Assembly: GCA_037447655.1 (NCBI GenBank)
Contig: JBBHKE010000038.1
Coordinates: 32,633-90,101 of the forward strand
Reading direction: 5' to 3'
DNA length: 57,469 nucleotides
Source: Zygnema cylindricum
Lineage: Eukaryota > Streptophyta > Zygnematophyceae > Zygnematales > Zygnemataceae
Shown piece by piece: positions 1-10,761 of this stretch. A model generated the notes under the pieces. The model saw only the letters and a program-made list of their open reading frames with translations, searched no databases and was not told the origin of the DNA. Position 1 is the first letter of the stretch. Each line of letters starts with the position of its first letter. Both the position numbers and the translations under genes were made by a program.

Positions 1-476
<476 letters not shown>

Positions 477-603
477 TACTGTACTGCAGACCTTGACAGA
501 AAAAAAACGAGAGAACCCCAATTCAAAAAAAGAAAAGAAAAAAAAACGACAACTTTGCAATGGTGCCTTTATACTTCGGGAAATTCGTGTCATTTTTGCA
601 TAC

Positions 604-1197
604 CTCATGTTCCATCCAGTTGAATGGTTTCCATTGAGGAGGACTAAAACTCTCGTTATTTTCATCATAACTCTTAACTTCTCCTCAAAATGACCAACTT
701 TCCCAGCTCTCAACGAACTTGCCGGTCCAATTGGATTACTATTTGAACCATCCCCATCCATTGGATTACTATCTGAATTCCCTTCCGCTAATCCATTATC
801 TCCACAAAAGTTAACTTTTTCTGTCTCGTTTTCTGTCTTCTTTTCTGTCTCTTTTTCTGTCTCTCTTTCTGTCTCTTTTTCTGTCTCTTTTTCTGTCTCT
901 TTTTCTGTCTCAGATATTGTCTGATATTCTTGAAAAAAACGTTTCGAAGATTCCCTATAAAGAAATCCCACACTTTCTAAAGCAATTGCAATTCGATGAT
1001 CTCCGTACCAGAAGACCTTCCGATTGTAATTCGGAACTTTTCGGTCGACTTTTTCTTCAAAATGAGTTGAATCCTTTATAGGTCGGTTTCCACTTTCACT
1101 AATTATTTTTGTACTTTCTTCTGTTTGAATTTTCATAGTAACAGGTTCTTCTACCATTGTCTCTAAAGTAGAACTTGGAAGAAACCCCAATTCATCT
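604..1197 (-). CDS. coding exon of an unrecognised protein with an ETEK repeat
   Basis: On the minus strand an acceptor (TTTTTTCTGCAG) is followed by 594 bases open in one frame and then a good donor (ATGAG then GTATGC at 603-598). The exon encodes 198 codons. It starts with acidic Ser/Thr/Glu-rich sequence, continues with a compact segment containing NYNRKVFWYGDHRIAIA, then about eight Glu-Thr-Glu-Lys units from the 12-bp minisatellite, and ends with Asn/Ser/Pro-rich and basic residues. The frame stays open beyond the donor into the CT tract to the window edge, so it would be missed by a search that needs a stop codon. The first in-frame ATG is near 1159, so this could be a first exon instead of an internal one. 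No family was recognised. Confidence 0.5.
815..911. repeat. 12-bp minisatellite (TTTTTCTGTCTC)n
   Basis: About eight imperfect copies of a 12-bp unit inside the exon at 604-1197. The unit length is a multiple of three, so copy changes keep the frame. In the inferred minus-strand frame it gives ETEK repeats; another frame gives RQKK. Confidence 0.9.
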
Positions 1198-2116
1198 CTG
1201 CAGAAAAAAGGTGAAAAAGGAAAAATCGAAATGAAGTGGGAGGGAGGGAGGGAGGAAAGCAGGGAGGGAGGGGGGAAGGGAGGAAGAGAGGGCAGGAGTG
1301 AGGGAGGGAGGAAGGAAGGAAGGAAGTTAGTTAAAAGTTGGAAGGAAAGCAAAAAAAATGTCAATTCATTTCTATAAAAATAGACAAACCTATCCACTAT
1401 TAAAAGAAAAACAGGAAAAGCAGGGATGTTTTATCGTTTTGTAACCTGAAAATAGTGTTCCATATACGCATACAACTCAATTTAAAAGTGAATATGTATG
1501 AGTTTACAACGGTTTATATCTGATTTAATGAGAAAGAAAAGGAAAAATTACTCATGATGGAGCAACAAAATCAGGTCTAGATAATGTCTTTGTCAAAAAA
1601 CGACAAAGCAAGAACGTGAGGACCCTTGTCAGGTGATTTTACGGGGGGGGGGGGAAAAAAAACATTAAAAAACAGGACAATGAGCACTAAATGCTCGTAC
1701 AGACAACACTTACAATAAAATGCAGATCCAAACCCTAAAAACATGGATAGGTTGAGGTTCCAATTTCAACAAGATTTTGAGTCAACATTTTTACTAATAG
1801 AATCAATAATGATAATTAACATATAACAGGTAAAAGATTCATCAGCTACAGAATCCTTTGGTAAAAAAAAAGTTCTTCAAATGTAATAGCTCCCAAATTT
1901 ACAATTTATCCATTATCATTACATAATTTGCATTGCAAAAGATATAAATTAGATTCAATAATAATAATTTTACATTAAAAATAATTACAGCTGATACATT
2001 TATTGCCTGTAACAAACCAGACAAAGAAACTCAACATACTGAAAAAATGATTAAAAACAACTTTCTTGCAACTTTCTTATTTCAAAAACACTGCAATTTA
2101 CAAAAGGTAAATGGAA
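1198..2116. other. gene-free stretch with a GGGA-rich tract
   Basis: Holds a GGGA/GGAA-rich purine tract (about 1235-1325) and a G homopolymer near 1645-1655. The rest is AT-rich with stops in all frames. Probably intron or intergenic sequence between the exons at 604-1197 and 2117-2258. Confidence 0.6.
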
Positions 2117-2258
2117 TTACATGAAAGGATCAAACTCGAGAATCTTATCAAAATCCTCGAGCAAGTCTCCGTACGAGGTTTTGTCGCCTTCTTCCTGATA
2201 ATCCGCCATGGCTGGAGCTTTCCAAGCTTCGATCTTTTGACCTTTCCACTTCAAATAT
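2117..2258 (-). CDS. possible terminal exon of an unknown gene
   Basis: On the minus strand an acceptor TTGTACAG is followed by a 142-base open segment ending in TAA at 2119-2117. It gives about 46 residues with a basic start (YLKWKGQKIEAWK) and an acidic end (GDLLEDFDKILEFDPFM). The composition is balanced, unlike the repeats around it, and the acidic Leu/Asp-rich tail looks like a protein C-terminus. An in-frame TGA lies just upstream of the acceptor, so it must be spliced if real. The upstream exon was not found; a weak candidate open segment lies near 2530-2620. No family was recognised. Confidence 0.4.
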
Positions 2259-2299
2259 CTGTACAATTTGTGGAAATACCGTACAGGAAATAGTGTTGA

Positions 2300-4214
2300 T
2301 AGTCAACGACAACGAAAAACAAACTGTAGAATTTAAATAAAGTGCGGCGTTTCGTGCGAATGTACGACTACACTTTACGAATAAAAACGTACGTAATTTC
2401 CTGAGTGGACAAGCGTACGGAGTATCACGGTACTTTTGATTCGTCCGTACGAATTTTCCTGCAGCGAATGGGAATGAAGAAAAGAAATTTTAGGAGGTTC
2501 GTATGATGATGTCATCTGTACGGTATTTAAAAGTTTGGACGGAAACCCTCCCTTTCTTTTCATGCGCCACATTCAAAGTTTGTAATTTGTACCGGTAGAT
2601 CTTAGGCGCAATCTGGAACGTTGAAAAAAACTTAACGGCGTCGATCGATGCCGAGCTGAATCTGCCCAAAATCTATTCGAAAAAACAATACTTTTGCTGT
2701 TTTGCAATTTATGTTTGGCATTTCCGTTTCTCACTTACCGGCCCTATTCTCCGTACACAAAAAAAAATTGAGCCTTTAGCGTAGTTCCATGTGGAGTTGT
2801 AAGGACTAAACAGTAGCATGGAAACCGTACGATTACGAGTGCGAATTTTTGATTGAATTCGTAATTCCAATTGCATGTTGAATTTCTCATACTAGTCAAA
2901 AGTCAAACTAAGGAGAGCATTTTTAAAAAGAAATTAAATTGTGTAAAATACCAATTGATGTATTTTCTCGGTCTTTAGAAGTATTGACATGATGTAAATT
3001 ACAAGCAAAGTGGTTATAATGTTGGATAATATCCAAAAACAACATTGGTATTGCTAGGTTATTATGAGTCGAGGACTCAATATCCACCATTTGATTATTT
3101 TATTGTTATAATTTTACGGTCTAAATAGGCGAATACGGGGCTCAAGGTGTTGTTTTTCATGCAAGTTTTTGGGTTATTCTACGAAATTTTTTTTTAATAA
3201 ATTGATGTAATTGTCAAATAAAGCATGAAACTAACCACACCCAAAAATGAGCCGGAAAATACGATTGAATAAAGAAAGAAATTTATAAACAACTTATAAA
3301 AGGGTACAATTCAAAACAACTCACTCAAAAACCATTCCAAAGCAAAAAAAAAATATCAACTTTCTCATAATACTCAACCCAACCACATCCACAAATAACG
3401 AACTAAATACATTTAAAAAAAAACAAAAAAAACAATCCCATCTCTCACAAAAAAAGTAAATCCACAAAATTTCCACAAGAGTATTCAAACAAATGAAAAA
3501 TAAACACATTCTCACAATATAGAGAAGAATAAAGAGAAAAAAAAAACGTAAACATAATTCTTGGTAAGAAAAAATCTTCTTCCACATTGAATGGGATTAA
3601 TTGCCTTTCCAAAATCAACCTTTTTTCTTTTTGGGAGACGCCACCTCCCTTTTCAGCAAAAAAAAAAAACATTTTTATCCAACAAAGTTTCCTATCCTAA
3701 CTATTTTTTTTCCTTTATCAAAAAAAAAAACAATCGAAAGCGAATTCTCATACAAGAATCAAAAGAATCTCGACGCCCAAAAAGCGGAAAAGAAATCAGG
3801 GAAAAAAAAAAAAAAAAACCAGGAAAAGAAAAAGAAAAAGAAAAAAAAGTGTCACAAAATGTCTTCAGACAAAAAAGAAGAGAGGGTTTTCCGAAAATTC
3901 CCGAGGAAGCGATTTTTCGTCGATTTTATGTCGCCGGTCAGAGTTTTTCTTCAAACCCAAAAATTTTCCTCTCCCTCTCGTTCCCTTTCTTGTTATTCCC
4001 ACTACCTTTCCCTCACTAATTTGAGCCCTTTTTTGGTGACTCCTCTTCTTTATTTTGGACCTACTCTAAGACTCGATTTTCCGAAAGAATGAAAAAGGAC
4101 CTCAAAAGAACTTTGAAAACCTTAAAATGACCTTTTTCTACACTAATTCTATACACTTTTCAGAAATGAATGGACACTGTACGGACGGACTGACACGGAC
4201 AAAATAATCTAAAT
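2300..4214. other. gene-free AT-rich stretch
   Basis: AT-rich sequence with many A homopolymers between 3200 and 3860. Long open frames here (about 3591-4092) are Lys/Phe-rich products of A and T runs and are not supported as genes. Several CGTACG/GTACGG words occur between 2330 and 2830. Confidence 0.55.
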
Positions 4215-4760
4215 TGGGTAGTTTCCTTTTCTCTCTGACTGTCTTTCTTTCTCAATGTCTCTCTCTCCCTCTCTCCGTCTCTCCCTCTCTCTTTCTCTCT
4301 TTCTCTTTTCTCACTCTTTTCTCTCTCTCTCTCAATGGAAGTTTATACATGCTTTTACAGCACGGAAAAAAAGATGCTGGTCAGATTTTTCACTGTTTTC
4401 CTCACTCTCTCCCTCTCCCTCTCTTCCTTTCTTTTCACAGCCTGTCCGCCTATCTCTCCATTCCTTTCTTTCTTACTTTTCTTTTTTCTTTCATTCGATT
4501 AATAGTGCATTTCCTCGTCCGAATCAGCTCCAGCTCTTCCCTTCCCTCCAAGAAATAAAAACTTCGCCCCTCTCCCCTCCTCCCGATCCTCCGATCCTAT
4601 GTCTTACAATGTCGAACCTTTTTTCTCTCTCCTCCCCCCCCCTTGTTATCCCTCCCTCTCTCCGTTCCTCTATCCGTTCCTCTCTCCCTCCCCCTCTCCC
4701 TCCCCTCTACTCGCTCTCTCCCTCCCTCTCCCTCCCTCTCCCCCTCCTTTCCTCTTTCAA
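4215..4760. repeat. CT-rich pyrimidine tract
   Basis: Dense TCTCTCCC-type sequence on the plus strand, hence GA-rich in the sense of the minus-strand TCP gene, lying just past its stop. Probably its 3' flank or UTR. It is one of the few places where the purine-rich strand is minus. Confidence 0.75.
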
Positions 4761-4765
4761 AAAAT

Positions 4766-7700
4766 CTACCGAAAAGATGACGACCGTCGATGCCGCGAAC
4801 TTTCCTCAGAACTCCTCCCTCTACCCCCAGAATATCCTCCTCCTCCATCTCCTCCTCCTTCTCCTCCTCCTCCTCCTCCATCTCCTCCTCCTCCTATCCC
4901 TCCCCCTCCCCCTACCCCCGAAAGGGCCTCCGCCGTAGTACTGGTTCTTAACATCGCCATTATCTCTTCTGTCGTATACTGCCCATGTTCATGCCATTGG
5001 GTGGGGGGTGGAGGGATAGGAGGGTAAGGACCCACCCCCCCAAATTCCTGGAGAGAGGAGAGGTAAGAAGACCCCATTTGTCCCTCTTCGGACCGAGAAG
5101 AGGGAGAGGATCCTGTACGAGCTAAACTCCCTCCTCCTCCTCCTCCCATCCCTCCTCCTCCCCCTCCTACCACTCCTATTCCTGTCCCTCCTCCCCCTCC
5201 CCATCCAGCTCCTCCTCCTCCCCCTCCTCCCCCTCCTCCCCCTCCTCGGTGCGAAGAGGAGGGAGAGGAGTAATAGGCGTGAGAAGTGAAAGGGGTGGAG
5301 GGATAGCCCTGGATTCTGCTTTGGACCATGGGTCTTTGGGGGGAAGGGAGGGGAGGGAGGGAGGGAGGGAAGGCGAGGGAAGTCATAGGGGGAGCGTCGA
5401 AACCGTGAGGGGGGCCAGAGGGAGAGGGACGGAGTTGAGGACTCGCTTGGTATCCGAGGGAGTCGAGAGAGGAGGAGTAAAAGGCGGGGGAGAGAGGAGA
5501 GAGAGGAGAGGGAGGAGAGTGAGATTCTCCGTACAAAAAAGGTTCTCCGGCCATAGTTCCCCTCGGTGACCCCATCCCTCCTCCTCCCCCTCCCCCTCCA
5601 CTACCTCCACTCCCTCCTCCTCCCCCTCCTCCACTTCCTCCTCCTCCATTACCTCCTCCTCCGCCTATCCCTGCCCCCCTTTGGAGAACGTCAGGGGGGA
5701 GAGTGTAACCGGAGGTAAGCATATGTTGGGGGTGGAGGGAAGAACCTTGTCTCCTAAACTGGGAAACTGGGTATTGAGGGAAGTGATGGTACTGGGGGTG
5801 GAGGGAGGGAGAGGGAGGCACGGGTTGGTGATAAGCCATCCCTCCTTGAGAGGGGTGAGAGAGAGGAGAGAGATGAGAAGAAGGGTATGAGGGGTGAGGG
5901 AGAGAGGGATGCGAAGGGTGGGAAGGGTGAAAGGGATGAGAGAGGGAGGGATGGGAGGGATGAGAGGGGGGGGGAGGAGAGGAAGAGAGAAGCTCTATGG
6001 GACTCGTTTCCGTATCGTACGACATTTCTCTCCCTCCCGAAATCTTTATCCTCGCTCTCTCTCTCGCCCTCGCCCTCGCCTCCACACGTGTGGAGCTCCT
6101 CTCCGATAGGTCGAAACTTTCCTCCTCTCCCCCCTCCAACGGACTCACTCCCTCTCCCTCTCCCTCTCCTCCTCCCCCTCCTCCCCCCCGACTAGTACTA
6201 CCAGCAGGGAGAGAAATTTCCGAGGGAAAATTAAGCCCCATTTCCATACCCATTCCCATTCCTAAACCCGTTTTTAAACCCATTTCCCCTCCCTCTCCTC
6301 CTCCCCCTCCCCCTCCTCCTCCTCCTCCCCCTCCTCCTCCTTCCATCCCCTCTATTCCCCTTCCGAACTGAAAGGGGGTGTGGGGAGAGAGAGGGAGAGC
6401 CGCCCTCGAAGAAGCCGCCAGCTGTCGATACCCGGGCCTCCCTCTCCCATAATACGACAAATTATGGTGGGGGGGGTGGAGGGAGAGGGACCCGTGCGGA
6501 GAGAGAGACGCGAAATGGTGCTGATGCGGATGGTGGGGCGAGAGAGACAGAGAGGGAGAGGGAGAGATATGAGGAGAAAAATGCGTAGGGGGGGGAGCGG
6601 GAGAGAGAGGAGGCGGCCCCATAATTGCCACGTGTCTGTCGTACACTCCCCTCATAGCCGGAGAGAGACCTCCCCCCTGAGCCCCCAAAAGAGAGGGAGA
6701 CACAAAACTCCCCCCAAAACCTCCCTCCTCCTCCTCCCCTCCCCTCCCCCCCCCCCTCCCCCCCACCTCCCCCCCCCCTTTCCCCTCCCCCCCACCTCCC
6801 TCCCACCCTTCCCCCCCAAAAACCCCTCTCTCGTTCCATACCCTCCCCCCCCCCCCTCCCCCCTCCCCCTCCCCCTCCCCCCACCCCCACCCCTCCCCCT
6901 CCTCGCCGGTATATGCGACGGATGCGAAGACAGCTCGGGTCCCACACCCCCTCCCCCCCCTCCCCCCCCCTCCCCCCCCCTCTCCCCTCCCCCTCCCTCC
7001 CCAGTCCCCGGGGTGGGGGGAAGCGGAGGGAGCTGCCTTATGGCGTGCCTCGCGTGGTGCAGCAGCCACTCCACCGCCGCACTCGGATGCTCCACTCCCA
7101 ACCTCTCCTGCACCTCGTAGAACGCCATGGCCGCCGCCATGGATAACCTTACCCTCCTATCCCTCAACCCCCCCCGAGTCACCACCTTGCTGTGACGGTC
7201 CTTCGTACCCGGCACCGCCGTACCGACCGTACCGCCTCCCGCCGTACCACCCCCTGCCGTACCGACCGTACCAGTTGCCGTACCACCTGCCGTACCGGGT
7301 GCCGTACTAAGTGCCGTACGGCCGCCAGTAGAGGATCCGGAAGTACCGCCGGTTTTCCCGCCAGCCGTACTAATTCCGCCAGCCGTACTTATACTACCGC
7401 CAGCCGTACGGCTGGGGTCCGTACGGCTGGGGGTAGTACGCGGGGGGTCTGTACGGCTGGGGGTCGTACGGATGGGGGTGGTATGGCTAGGGGTGGTTAG
7501 AACGAGAGGGAGCTGGGGGGGTACCGGAGGCCGGAGGGAGGAGTGGGGGGGGGGAGGGAGGGGGAGGGGGAGAGGGGGGAGGGGGAAGAAGAGGGGGAGA
7601 AAGTGGAGAGTTTTTGGCGTTTGGAAAGGGGAGGGGGGGGGGGAAGGAGGGATGGAGTTCTTCGCCCTCTCCCTCGCCCCCCTCGGGGAAGGGGTCCGGA

Positions 7701-8001
7701 GGGTCTTTGCGGGAGGTTTTGGAGCGAGAGGGAGGGAGGTCGGAGGGGAAGGAGAGGGAAGGTTGTACGGACGAGGAAGGATGTACGGAGTGGGGAAAGG
7801 GGAGGGGAAGGGGGAGAGGAAAAAGGTTTGTGTTGGGAGGGAGGTGTCTGGGAGAGAGGAGGGGGGGGAGAAGGAGATGGGGAAGGAGGAGTCTGGGAAA
7901 GAGGCATGGAGGGAAGGGGGGAGAGTTAGGAGGGAGGGGGAGTGGGAGGAGGGAGAGGTAGTCTCCGAGTGCGAGGGGGAGGAGGAGGGCTGAGCGGACA
8001 T
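4766..8001 (-). CDS. TCP transcription factor, class II (CYC/TB1 or CIN type)
   Basis: Plant-specific DNA-binding transcription factor of the TCP family, expected in the nucleus. From ATG 8001 the frame runs through a Ser/Pro-rich N-terminus and Thr/Gly repeats to a TCP domain at about residues 267-321 (7203-7038): [24 protein letters not shown] and AVEWLL match the basic helix-loop-helix core of class II; class I lacks four residues of the basic region. The domain's frame soon becomes low-complexity Gly. A different minus frame, about 6700-4766, is rich in Pro, His, Ser, Gly and Tyr and carries an R domain ([15 protein letters not shown], 6110-6030), the second hallmark of class II. The two parts must be joined by an intron or by an indel in the long C/G runs at 6720-7010; the junction cannot be placed. 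GTG at 8040 is in frame but follows a stop, so ATG 8001 is preferred. Poly-Gly and poly-Pro/Ser expansions come from GGA/CTC microsatellites. Confidence 0.88.
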
Positions 8002-8040
8002 GGCCGCCTTGCCCGTACGGAAGGCATGTGAGGCTTCCAC

Positions 8041-8560
8041 GTGTCAGTCGGAGAGACTGCGAAAAAAAGGGGGAGAGGGAGGAGAGAAGGAGAAGGGGGG
8101 GAGAGAGAGGCAAAGAGGTAAGAGAAAGAGAGGAGGGAAAGGGAGAGGGAAAAGTTTGAGAGCTACGGTGGTATAAAACAAGAGGGAGAGAGGGAGAGAA
8201 ATGAGGAGATAAGTATTGAGGGAGAAGGAGAAAAGTGGAAAGAGGAGGAGAAGTGGAGTGAAGGGAAGGGGAGAGAGAGAGAGAGAGTGAGGAAAGTGTT
8301 AAAAAAAATGCAGCGGAAAAAGAAAGAAACCGAGAGGGAGAGAGAGGGAGAGAGAGGGAAAGGAAGGAGAGAGGAGGGAGAGACCCAGAGAGAGACAGGA
8401 AAGCTGGGGACAGAGGGAGAAAGAGAGAGAGAGAGTGGGGTTCAGGGAGGCGGGGAGGGAGGGAGAGAGGGAGAGAGGGAGAGAGAAAAACCTGAGTACG
8501 TGCTCCGGGAAGAGGTATAGCGATGCGTCGCACGTGCGAGTTGATGCGACTGACGGAAGC
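8041..8560 (-). promoter_or_regulatory. upstream pyrimidine-rich leader of the TCP gene with a G-box
   Basis: A CACGTG palindrome (8038-8043, in CACGTGTC context) lies about 40 bases upstream of the TCP ATG. Beyond it about 430 bases are purine-rich on plus, meaning CT-rich in the sense of the TCP gene. CT-rich leaders are common in plant 5' UTRs. Promoter function is inferred; no TATA box was found. Confidence 0.45.
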
Positions 8561-8666
8561 ACTTTGCCTTCTTATCTCCCTTTTTGCTTTTTTTTTTTTT
8601 GCTTTTTTTTATATTTCGACTGCCCATTATTATTTTTATTTATTTGAAAGTTTTTCTCGCCTCATT

Positions 8667-8886
8667 TACACCGCGAGTCGCTATTAGTGTTGATGTTTTT
8701 TCGTTTCTTTAAACATCTTTTTTTCCGTACACACTGTCGGTTTGTAGATCTGACGGTATCGATTGAAAGGTAAGATTCTCAGCTTCCTATTGATGGTCTC
8801 AGATTAAAAATTGGACAAGTGTGTACGGAGAAAAAACGTTTTAAGTGGCGAAAAACTTATTAACACTAATAGCGATACTCGGTGTA
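8667..8886. mobile_element. CACCG-family MITE, 220 bp
   Basis: Ends TACACCGCGAGTCGCTAT and its inverted counterpart ending CTCGGTGTA, with TA at both outer edges. The inner part holds a second inverted pair (CCGTACACAC and GTGTGTACGG). No coding capacity. Confidence 0.88.
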
Positions 8887-8889
8887 CTT

Positions 8890-9888
8890 TTTCACTTTTT
8901 ACCTCCTTTTCGCTTCGGGTTGGCGCCGGGCAGCAAACTTGAAAATTATTGTACGGCCTCCGAGTGGCTGCCCGAAAAAAATAAGTTTAAAAAAAAAAAA
9001 AAAAAGATAGAGAGAGAGAGAGAAGAAAATTTAAAAATTTGAGTTTTCGCGGTTCGCCTCTGGGAGAGCTCCACCGGCCGGGCGGATCCCACGCGCAAAT
9101 TTCCAATTTTCTTGGAGACTTGCACCTACCAAAAGGGTCTACACGTGCCACGTGTCACCATTCTGCGGCTCTCGTGTCCCGTGCGATCTCCGCACCGACC
9201 TACGACCTCGCCAAGCTGGCACAGTGTTCCTGCGCGGTACGGATTCTAGGATTCCTTTCCGGATCCTGACAAATAGAAAACTTCGAGCGCCGTCGGTTCG
9301 AAAAAGGTATTTAGAATCGGTATCGTGCGAGTGGCTGGTGTACTGGCCTCAGAGGTGGTCCTAGGGTATTGAAAAACGACAAAAGGAAGGTACGCATGGC
9401 GAAAAGTGATAGGCGAGGATCGGACGATGAGCGCCTGCGTGGTTGGTTCTATTTAATACAAGCGCTCCGATTGGTCGAGAAGTTTCCTCGTAAGCTACGG
9501 CGGGCCTGTTTTTCCGATCTCACGGTTTTTGGCGCTCCGCAGACTGAGGGAGAAGATCGGACGGCGGATATCGTACGGTGGAGATCGACGGAGGAGATCG
9601 ACGCGTGTGTCTGAGGATATTATCCGATGGTTTGGATTCTGTTTTGTATTTTGGGGATAGACTGGAGATCGGATCGGATTTGAAATTATTGAAAGGACAA
9701 AAAGGAAAAAGCGCCGAATTTTAACTGCTGTAATAAATGGGTCATTAGGAGGACTTGAGGAGTTCGCCTCCGACCGTTCGTACCGTTGACCGGACGTGCG
9801 ACCCAGATCACGACAACAATTTAACCATTTTGTACTTTTCCATGGAGACATTTTTTTTTGCGGTTCAGTTTAAGGAACCGCGTGGGCA
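8890..9888. other. gene-free stretch, GC-balanced
   Basis: Holds a short GA run (about 9006-9021), CACGTG motifs near 9143-9158 and mixed-composition sequence. A short open frame at 9369-9614 has no recognisable domain or start context and is not called. Confidence 0.5.
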
Positions 9889-9890
9889 TG

Positions 9891-10117
9891 TACACCTTGT
9901 ATCGCTATTAGTGTTGATCATTGTTTTGCGGCTTAAAACATCTTTTCTCCGTACACACTTGTCCAATTTTCAATTTGAGACTGCCAATCGGAAGCTGAGA
10001 ATCTTACCTTTCCATCGCCACCGTCAGATCCACAATCCGACATGTGTGTACGGAGAAAAATATTTTAAGTGGCTAAAAAAATATAACACTAATAGGCTAA
10101 TAGCGATTCGCGGTGTA
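9891..10117. mobile_element. CACCG-family MITE, 227 bp
   Basis: Left end TACACC then ATCGCTATTAGTGT; right end CTAATAGCGATTCGCGGTGTA. Shares its interior (CCGTACACACTTGTCC and GTGTACGGAGAAA) with the copies at 8667 and 41897, in opposite orientation to 8667. A truncated relative follows at about 10205-10279. Confidence 0.87.
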
Positions 10118-10304
10118 GCAGCTATTTATTGCCGGGAGCAGTTATAGGCCGACAGTTTCTCGACGTTTCGAAACGTATTTTATATTTCTCTTTTCGTAAA
10201 GCATATCGCACTATCGCTGTTAATGATTTTTTATTTTTTCACCACTCAAAACGTTTTTTCTCCGTGCACACACGTCGTCGGATTATTGAAATATAGGGTT
10301 TTGA

Positions 10305-10755
10305 CCATAGTTCAAAAGTAGGTGAAAGTACACCCAGACAATATGCCTATTGTACGCAAAAAATACAATATACCCTTAAGACCCATATTGTATTGGCCGC
10401 AAAATGAAATAAAATAGTAACAAGGTTGAGTTGCACATGGATCGATAGAGAATTAAACGTCATGTCTAAATTTGAAAAAAAAAACGGACAAAAAAATCTT
10501 TTTCTGTGAGTTTTGAGCGACTTTTTATTTAAACCGTCAGATTCGGACGGTCGCTGATCAAAGTAGCAATCTAAGAAGATCACATGAAAAGTCTATGACA
10601 CAACTTACGATAGGACTATCGTCAGATTTGGACGATCGGACGATCGCTGATCAAAGTAGCGACTTAAGACGATCACATGAAAAGCCCATAACACAACTTA
10701 CGATAAAGGCGCCGACAAAAGACCTACAATAGAAACGCCTACTTTTGAACTATGG
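10305..10755. mobile_element. MITE with CCATAGTTCAAAAGTAGG ends
   Basis: Inverted ends of about 18 bp (CCATAGTTCAAAAGTAGG at left, CCTACTTTTGAACTATGG at right) enclose 451 bp without coding capacity. The direct repeat TTTTGA flanks both sides (10299-10304 and 10756-10761) as a 6-bp target duplication. The interior holds two direct copies of a segment with GATCACATGAAAAG. A relative sits at 54667-54974. Confidence 0.82.
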
Positions 10756-10761
10756 TTTTGA

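Noticed and set aside
3591-4092. Two overlapping long open frames on plus
   Set aside because: Lys/Phe/Ser-rich translations of A, T and CT runs; no domain, no consistent splice signals.
4255-7120. Several plus-strand Pro/Leu/Ser- and Arg/Gly-rich frames
   Set aside because: Antisense or shifted readings of the TCP gene's microsatellites.
9369-9614. 81-codon plus-strand frame
   Set aside because: Charged and free of repeats, but no homology recognised and no splice or promoter support.
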